Positions 15,540 through 20,160 of a stretch of DNA of 20,160 nucleotides are shown in pieces; within the stretch, counting starts at the first letter, position 1, and every line of letters begins with the position of its first letter. Below the pieces are notes generated by a model. The model saw only the letters and a list, made by a program, of their open reading frames with translations. It was not told the origin of the DNA and did no database searches. The position numbers and the translations under genes are program-made. Source of the DNA: UBA8514 sp050251415 (GTDB taxonomy: Bacteria; Bacillota; Clostridia; Lachnospirales; Anaerotignaceae); assembly GCA_050251415.1 (NCBI GenBank), contig JBFWMT010000044.1, positions 1-20,160 on the forward strand, given 5' to 3'.

Positions 15540-15941
15540 TTACATATCATCAGTAAATTTAATGAACAATTGTTTCATTTTTATAGCGTAAATCAAGGGC
15601 AAAATGAGAAAAGTCATTTTAACAAAAATATTCCAATCCGCCGAAAGAATAATATAATAAACAATTAAATTAACAATTGAAAGTAAAATAAGTTCTAAGT
15701 TCTTAACTGAGGTACCACAAGTAAGTTCTACCAACTCATTGTCTTTTGTAGTAAATTCCAACTTATCACTTTTTAAAGACCCGATTTTAATGTAAACGGA
15801 ATGGTTTCCATCTTCAACGTCTATTTCGTTTATGTCAGCATTACTTATTTTTCCACAGTAGTTATCGTCAATGAAAATTTTGAAATTGCTTCCACTAGCA
15901 AAAAAATTTGACGGTCTTGATATTCTTAATATATTTATCAC
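15540..15941 (-). CDS. Small membrane protein of unknown function
   Basis: The 133-residue product has an N-terminal beta-rich part (about 1-75; IFIDDNYCGKI, then EDGNHSVYIKIGSLKSDKLEFT). That part resembles the PEGA-like pattern of an extended beta unit carrying a dG-x-H turn. Two membrane helices follow at about 80-103 and 105-123, then a short charged tail. I do not recognise a named family. The start is GTG at 15939-15941, which itself lies in AAAAGGTG; there is no good Shine-Dalgarno before it, and no ATG nearby, so the start is uncertain. It is downstream of nrdG but separated by a hairpin (15952-15980), so it is probably transcribed mostly on its own or by readthrough. Confidence 0.65.
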   Translation of the reverse strand: MINILRISRPSNFFASGSNFKIFIDDNYCGKISNADINEIDVEDGNHSVYIKIGSLKSDKLEFTTKDNELVELTCGTSVKNLELILLSIVNLIVYYIILSADWNIFVKMTFLILPLIYAIKMKQLFIKFTDDM

Positions 15942-15951
15942 CTTTTTTCTT

Positions 15952-15980
15952 AAAAGGATTTCATGTGAAGAAATCCTTTT
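15952..15980. terminator. Hairpin after nrdG
   Basis: The arms 15952-15961 and 15971-15980 (AAAAGGATTT with AAATCCTTTT) form a perfect 10-bp stem with a 9-nt loop. It lies 18 nt past the nrdG stop on the minus strand. T-runs are short, so termination may be partial. Confidence 0.6.
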
Positions 15981-15997
15981 ACTTGGCTAAATACATT

Positions 15998-16495
15998 TTA
16001 TTTATATAACTCAACTATATTTCCTGTTTCACGGGTTTTGTTCATATCTATTACTCTTTGGTTTTTACTTCCCCTAAATTTAAGCTCCAGTGAACGCTGT
16101 TCCAATATAAACCTTCCGTCAATAAGTACATCGGTGTTATCCACAAGGGCATTAAAGTCAGGGTCATTTTTACTCAAAAGCTGTTCATAGGTATAGCCTG
16201 TATATGTCCATACGTTAAGCCCCAGTGCGTGGGCATCTTTGGCAATTTGGGCACACTGTGCCGCTTGCATAAACGGGTCACCCCCTGTTAGGGTAACTCC
16301 GTCTAGCAATGGGTTATTAGCCATAAGGCTGGCTATTTTTCCCGTATTAGTTTCCTTACCCCCGTTTATATCGTGGGTTTGTGGGTTATGGCAGGCCGGG
16401 CAATTATGTATACAGCCCTGTGTAAATACTGCAAGACGTATACCCGGGCCGTCTACTATTGAATCATTTACAACCTGTGATATTTTAATTTTCAT
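15998..16495 (-). CDS. nrdG: Anaerobic ribonucleotide reductase activating protein
   Basis: NrdG is the radical SAM enzyme that makes the glycyl radical on NrdD under anaerobic conditions. The 165 residues are of normal length. The radical SAM motif is C28-x3-C32-x2-C35 (CIHNCPAC), with GVTLTGGDPFMQ after it as the glycine-rich SAM site, and DVLIDGRF near the C-terminus. The ATG overlaps the nrdD stop by one base (TAATG), so translation is coupled to nrdD. The Shine-Dalgarno (GAGGAAG) lies inside the nrdD end. It belongs to the nrdD-nrdG operon presumably controlled by NrdR. Confidence 0.96.
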   Translation of the reverse strand: MKIKISQVVNDSIVDGPGIRLAVFTQGCIHNCPACHNPQTHDINGGKETNTGKIASLMANNPLLDGVTLTGGDPFMQAAQCAQIAKDAHALGLNVWTYTGYTYEQLLSKNDPDFNALVDNTDVLIDGRFILEQRSLELKFRGSKNQRVIDMNKTRETGNIVELYK

Positions 16496-18825
16496 TATAA
16501 TTCAACTTCCTCAGCTACAGAATGCTTAACACGGTCCTTAACTTCGGCACGTTTTGCATCGTTAAAGCGCTCTACTGTGCCAACAAGGTAGCCTGTTATA
16601 CGGCGAATACGTTGGAACCCAACATCGCCCTCATCTTCTTTTCTTCCGCACTTAGGGCATGTATCCCCAATAATGCCATTAAAGCCACAACATGGATCAC
16701 GGTCTACAGGATGGTTAATTGAGCCGTAGCCAATACCAGACTCTTTCATATAACGAACAATCTTTTCAAATGCTTCAAGGTTTTCAGATGGGTCACCGTC
16801 AAGCTCTACATAAGAAATATGGCCTGCATTTGTTAGGGTATGGTATGGTGCTTCAAGCTGAATTTTCTTGAAGGCACTTATTGGGTAGTACACAGGAATA
16901 TGGAAGCTGTTTGTGTAATACTCTCTATCGGTTATGCCTTCAATGCTTCCAAATTTTTCTTTATCTAGTCTTACAAATCTGCCGGACAAGCCCTCGGCTG
17001 GGGTAGCAAGAAGCGAGAAGTTTAAGCTATATTGTTTAGTTGCCATATCCATACGTTTTCTCATGTGGCTAATAATGTCTAGGCCAAGGTTTTGAGCAAT
17101 TTCACTTTCACCATGATGTGCGCCAATAAGCGCTTTAAGACACTCGGCAAGGCCAATAAAGCCAACAGAAAGTGTACCATGTTTAATGACTTCACGTACC
17201 TCATCGTTATAGCCAAGTTTTTCGCTGTCAAGCCACACACCTTCACCCATAAGGAACGGATAGTTATGAACTTTTTTCTTACACTGAATTTCAAATCGTT
17301 CTAAAATTTGCTCAATTACAAGGTCAATTTTTCTGTCTAATTCGTTATAAAACCAGTCGGTATTTTTGTTTGCAAGTATACCGATTCGTGGAAGATTAAT
17401 AGTTGTAAAACTTAAATTTCCACGTCCGTTACTAATTTCCTTTGTTTTATCATACTCATTTGACATAACTCTTGTACGGCAGCCCATATATGAAATCTCG
17501 GTTTCAGGGGTGCCTTTATAGTATTGAAGATTAAAAGGTGCATCCTGGAATGAAAAGTTAGGGAAAAGACGTTTTGCACTTACCCTGCATGAAAGTTGGA
17601 AAAGGTCATAATTAGGTTCACCAGGGTTAAAGTTTATACCTTCCTTAACTCTAAAAATTTGTATTGGGAAAATAGGTGTTTCCCCGTTTCCAAGACCTTT
17701 TTCAGTAACAAGCAACATATTTTTTACAACCATTCGTCCCTCAGAAGAGGTATCCATGCCATAGTTAATGGAAGAAAATGGTGTTTGCGCTCCTGCACGA
17801 GAGTGCATTGTGTTAAGGTTATGTATCAGTGCCTCCATTGCCTGATATGTTGCACGGTCGGTACCTGCAACTGCTTTTTCACGGGCATATTTTTGTGCAC
17901 GGTCAATTGCTGCTTCGTCATAGCCATTGGCAAGAAGAACTTCCTTTTGTTTTTCGTTATATTCTTCGCTTTCATCAAGGGCGGGTATGAAGCCTTTGTT
18001 TTCAAGTTCTGCTTTTAAAAGAGCTTTCACAGCCGAAGAGTCTGCATCGCAAATTAGCTCTAAGGAATTTCCCATTGCTGTGAAATATCTCTTTTTAAAT
18101 GTCTTTTTTACACCAGGGGCAAGACCGTAGTCAAAATTTACAATGGACTGCCCGCCATGCTGATCGTTTTGATTACTTTGTATTGCTATGCAGGCAAGGG
18201 CAGCGTAGCTGGTGATATCATTTGGCTCACGCAGTGTGCCGTGACCTGTTGAAAATCCATTTTTAAAAAGCTTTATAATATCAATTTGGCAGCAGGTAGT
18301 TGTAAGGGTATAAAAGTCTAAGTCGTGAATATGTATATCCCCTTGGGCATGTGCCTTTGAGTGCGCAGGCTTTAAAACAAACATTTCATAAAAATGCTTC
18401 GAACCTTCTGACCCGTATTTAAGCATTGTTCCCATGGCTGTGTTTCCATCTATATTAGCGTTTTCACGCTTTATATCACTTTCGTTGCTATCTTTAAATG
18501 TTATGTCATCATAGGTTTTCATAAGGCGATTGTTCATATCCCTTATTCTTGAACGCTCTGCTCTATAAAGAATATAACTTTTTGCGGTACGCACATAGCC
18601 ATGGTCTATAAGCACTTTCTCAACAATATCTTGTATTTGTTCTACTGTTGGGTTTGCGTTGCCAGCAAGCTCGAAAGTCTGCTGAACCTCTTCAGCAAGT
18701 GCTAGGCAAACACTGGCTTCTTTTCGCCCAGTAGTTGCCTCAAAAGACTTATTCATTGCTGTAGCTATTTTGTTTAAATCAAACGGTGCTGTACGGCCAT
18801 CTCTCTTTTTTATGGTCATTATCAT
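16495..18825 (-). CDS. nrdD: Anaerobic (class III) ribonucleoside-triphosphate reductase
   Basis: NrdD reduces ribonucleotides to deoxyribonucleotides with a glycyl radical, without oxygen. The 776-residue product has an N-terminal ATP-cone (about 3-92) for allosteric control, the large catalytic barrel, a C-terminal zinc region with C712, C713, C723 and C726 (DPCCGF, then CPKCG) and the glycyl radical site RITGY with G745. Length and motifs are those of a complete, active enzyme. The ATG at 18825 has AGGGGG at 18835-18840 on the minus strand; a second ATG two codons later is less well spaced. A hairpin (GCCGC-AATAA-GCGGC, 18873-18887) lies in its 5' leader and an NrdR box lies about 100 nt upstream. 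Confidence 0.97.
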   Translation of the reverse strand: MIMTIKKRDGRTAPFDLNKIATAMNKSFEATTGRKEASVCLALAEEVQQTFELAGNANPTVEQIQDIVEKVLIDHGYVRTAKSYILYRAERSRIRDMNNRLMKTYDDITFKDSNESDIKRENANIDGNTAMGTMLKYGSEGSKHFYEMFVLKPAHSKAHAQGDIHIHDLDFYTLTTTCCQIDIIKLFKNGFSTGHGTLREPNDITSYAALACIAIQSNQNDQHGGQSIVNFDYGLAPGVKKTFKKRYFTAMGNSLELICDADSSAVKALLKAELENKGFIPALDESEEYNEKQKEVLLANGYDEAAIDRAQKYAREKAVAGTDRATYQAMEALIHNLNTMHSRAGAQTPFSSINYGMDTSSEGRMVVKNMLLVTEKGLGNGETPIFPIQIFRVKEGINFNPGEPNYDLFQLSCRVSAKRLFPNFSFQDAPFNLQYYKGTPETEISYMGCRTRVMSNEYDKTKEISNGRGNLSFTTINLPRIGILANKNTDWFYNELDRKIDLVIEQILERFEIQCKKKVHNYPFLMGEGVWLDSEKLGYNDEVREVIKHGTLSVGFIGLAECLKALIGAHHGESEIAQNLGLDIISHMRKRMDMATKQYSLNFSLLATPAEGLSGRFVRLDKEKFGSIEGITDREYYTNSFHIPVYYPISAFKKIQLEAPYHTLTNAGHISYVELDGDPSENLEAFEKIVRYMKESGIGYGSINHPVDRDPCCGFNGIIGDTCPKCGRKEDEGDVGFQRIRRITGYLVGTVERFNDAKRAEVKDRVKHSVAEEVEL

Positions 18826-19104
18826 TACTATTTTCCCCCTATCAAAACTATGGTTAAGTTAAGTTAATTAAAGCCGCAATAAGCGGCATTTGTTGGTACT
18901 AATCTATATACATAATTGAAGGCACTAACACTATATGTAGTGTTAGTACCTTAGGTGATGTACATATATATTGTAAAACGAAAGAAGCAAAACGTCAATA
19001 CAAAATATTGAATAAAAATATTTGAGTGAATACTTAAAAAGATTGGTATATACTTTTAAATTAATTTATAAAATTGTAATAATACATAAAATAGGGGGAT
19101 TTTT
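18826..19104. promoter_or_regulatory. Divergent nrdD / YlmC-like control region
   Basis: This 279-nt region holds the nrdD leader hairpin (18873-18887), the NrdR box pair, and a TATACT at 19049-19054 that may be the -10 of the rightward YlmC-like gene. No -35 at 17 nt is convincing for the latter. The nrdD promoter probably overlaps the NrdR box, but I cannot place it firmly. Confidence 0.5.
18928..18943 (-). promoter_or_regulatory. NrdR box upstream of nrdD
   Basis: ACACTATATGTAGTGT fits the NrdR box consensus (acaCwAtATaTwGtgt) almost perfectly. NrdR boxes usually come as pairs in helical phase. At 18959-18974, exactly 31 bp away, lies a degenerate match with a TATATAT core and a TTGT end. 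Binding here should repress nrdDG when dATP is high. The nrdR gene itself is at 19477-19953. Confidence 0.85.
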
Positions 19105-19365
19105 ATGGAAACCTTTAGTTGCTTTAGAAAAAAAGAGGTTATAAATGTTTGCGATGGTATGCGACTTGGTTTTGTATGTGATTTGGAAATGGATTTAAGG
19201 CATGGCAAGATATGCAAAATAATTGTGCCTGAGGGAAATCGATATATTGGCTTTTTTTGCAGAGAACGTGAGTTTAGAATTCCATGGGAATGCATAAGAA
19301 AGATAGGTGACGACATTATATTGGTTGATGTTGTTATAGAAGAAGTGCTTTGTGGGATTGATTAA
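19105..19365 (+). CDS. YlmC/YmxH family (PRC-barrel-like) protein
   Basis: The 86-residue product matches small YlmC/YmxH proteins, which are found in spore-forming Firmicutes and annotated as sporulation-linked, with no known biochemical role. The pattern is a single barrel: KEVINVCDGMRLGFVCDLEMDL, then GKICKIIVPEG, IPWECIRKIGDDIILVD. The ATG has AGGGGGA about 8 nt upstream. It is divergent from nrdD and lies 111 nt before nrdR. An inverted repeat (19358-19366 with 19390-19398) spans its stop codon. Confidence 0.85.
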   Translation: METFSCFRKKEVINVCDGMRLGFVCDLEMDLRHGKICKIIVPEGNRYIGFFCREREFRIPWECIRKIGDDIILVDVVIEEVLCGID

Positions 19366-19431
19366 ACCGTTATGCTGTTGCGGATATGATTTAATCAAAC
19401 CGTATATTAAATGTTATTGACCAGATTGAAA

Positions 19432-19459
19432 TTGTGATTTATACTTTAACATATATACT
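19432..19459 (+). promoter_or_regulatory. Probable nrdR promoter
   Basis: TTGTGA (19432-19437), a 16-nt spacer and TATACT (19454-19459) form a plausible sigma-A promoter just ahead of the nrdR Shine-Dalgarno (19463-19470). The resulting leader would be very short. Confidence 0.45.
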
Positions 19460-19476
19460 AATGAGGGGGAATACCT

Positions 19477-19953
19477 GTGAAGTGTCCGTTTTGTAACAAC
19501 GATGATACAAAGGTAATAGATTCAAGGAGTCAAGACGATAATGCTACAATAAGGAGACGTCGGCTTTGTGATAATTGCGGTAAAAGATTTACAACATACG
19601 AAAGAATTGACACTATACCTATGACTGTTATTAAAAACAACGGCACAAGGGAAACCTTTGACAAAACCAAGCTTTTGGGCGGAATTATGAAAAGCTGCAA
19701 CAAGCGCCCCATAACTGTAAGGCAGATGGAGGAAATTGCTGACGATGTAGAAAATGCAGTAATGAGCAGCATGGAAAAGGAAATTGCCAGCAAAGATATA
19801 GGCACAATGGTTATGGATAGGCTTAAGGTGATAGATGAAATTGCTTATGTTAGGTTTGCTTCGGTTTACAGGCAATTTAAAGATATTAATACTTTCATGA
19901 ACGAACTGGCAAAGATGCTTAGCGAGAAAAATGAGAGCAAAAGCCAAGATTAA
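19477..19953 (+). CDS. nrdR: Transcriptional repressor NrdR
   Basis: NrdR represses ribonucleotide reductase operons, using an ATP-cone to sense ATP/dATP. The 158-residue product has the N-terminal zinc ribbon with C3, C6, C31 and C34, the conserved SRSQDDNATIRRRRLC stretch that contacts DNA, and the ATP-cone at about 46-136 (MTVIKNNGTRETFDKTKL, then VRFASVYRQF). Length is normal. The start is GTG with GAGGGGGA at 19463-19470. The nearest target is the NrdR box upstream of nrdD, which is divergent and about 0.5 kb away. A terminator follows at 19961-19997. Confidence 0.97.
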   Translation: MKCPFCNNDDTKVIDSRSQDDNATIRRRRLCDNCGKRFTTYERIDTIPMTVIKNNGTRETFDKTKLLGGIMKSCNKRPITVRQMEEIADDVENAVMSSMEKEIASKDIGTMVMDRLKVIDEIAYVRFASVYRQFKDINTFMNELAKMLSEKNESKSQD

Positions 19954-19960
19954 TGAGGAA

Positions 19961-19997
19961 AAAACGGTTGCTTCATATTAATGGGAGTGACCGTTTT
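19961..19997 (+). terminator. Probable nrdR terminator
   Basis: AAAACGGT (19961-19968) pairs with ACCGTTTT (19990-19997) around a long loop, followed by GTTATAT. The stem begins 8 nt after the nrdR stop. Confidence 0.65.
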
Positions 19998-20035
19998 GTT
20001 ATATGTATATTTAAAGATGTAATAGCGCACTAATT

Positions 20036-20160
20036 GTAGGGTAGGCAACCAACGCCTTGCCATATTTCTATGGTAGGTTTTTGTTTGCCCCCCTCCGAAC
20101 CGTACGTACACCTTTCAATGTATACGGCTCTCCAATTGTTTCTAAATCAGTTTCCTCTAT
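20036..20160 (-). mobile_element. Group II intron, 3' end (domains V and VI), partial
   Basis: On the minus strand, 20130-20097 is a 34-nt domain V: GAGCCGTA, a distal stem closed by a GAAA loop, the 2-nt CG bulge, and TACGGTTC, with the AGC catalytic triad. After a GGA linker comes domain VI: GGGGGGCAA (20093-20085) pairs with TTGCCT-A-CCC (20048-20039), leaving a single bulged A at 20042 as the branch point. The tip carries a CCATA-GAAA-TATGG hairpin. The intron should end after TAC at about 20036 (an AY end). The rest, including any reverse transcriptase gene, lies beyond the right edge. It is inserted just past the nrdR terminator, in the opposite orientation. Confidence 0.93.

Noticed and set aside
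18896..18912. Second NrdR box on the nrdD-proximal side
   Set aside because: Only about 6-7 of 16 positions fit, clearly worse than the candidate at 18959-18974.
19358..19398. Inverted repeat over the YlmC-like stop as a terminator
   Set aside because: The 9-bp stem is AT-rich and no T-run follows.

Overview
The window is AT-rich DNA from an anaerobic Firmicute, most likely a clostridium of the Lachnospirales/Eubacteriales. Three things point that way: the cell-wall/carbon-control run uvrC-hprK-ROK-murB-rapZ-whiA-HPr-like; the oxygen-sensitive class III ribonucleotide reductase (nrdD/nrdG) with NrdR; and a YlmC/YmxH-type protein and a DUF362/ferredoxin protein common in spore-forming anaerobes. 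Genes are closely packed, Shine-Dalgarno sequences are strong, and GTG and TTG starts are frequent. No tRNA, rRNA or CRISPR array was seen.

Layout. 1-209 (-): start of a membrane protein cut by the window edge. 331-7723 (+): uvrC, then, after a 274-nt gap with promoter-like sequences, hprK, a degenerate ROK-family protein, murB, rapZ, whiA and an HPr-like gene, ending at a bidirectional terminator. 7829-9091 (-): an M23 peptidase and a PH-domain membrane protein. 9196-12284 (+): a strong promoter, a ~270-nt structured leader holding a possible 34-codon peptide and an intrinsic terminator, then two tandem mgtE genes. 12227-13381 (-): a DUF362/ferredoxin protein that converges on mgtE and overlaps it. 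13486-15407 (+): M24 aminopeptidase and a DUF2161 nuclease-fold protein, followed by a hairpin cluster. 15540-18825 (-): a small membrane protein, nrdG and nrdD. 19105-19953 (+): a YlmC-like gene and nrdR. 20036-20160 (-): the 3' end (domains V and VI) of a group II intron that continues beyond the window.

How the genes work together. The first operon looks like a carbon-signalling and envelope-control unit. HprK is intact. The HPr-like protein encoded downstream has lost the PTS-phosphorylated histidine (Asp in its place) but keeps the serine that HprK phosphorylates, so it resembles Bacillus Crh. The ROK protein between hprK and murB has lost the usual phosphate-binding GG and a sugar-contacting Glu, so it may be a sensor rather than a glucokinase. 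nrdD carries a near-perfect NrdR box upstream, and nrdR lies about 0.5 kb away.

The observations most worth following are the Crh-like protein with its HprK and pseudo-ROK partners, the mgtE leader (promoter, nested helices, possible leader peptide, terminator) that matches no riboswitch class I can confirm, and the group II intron 3' end.
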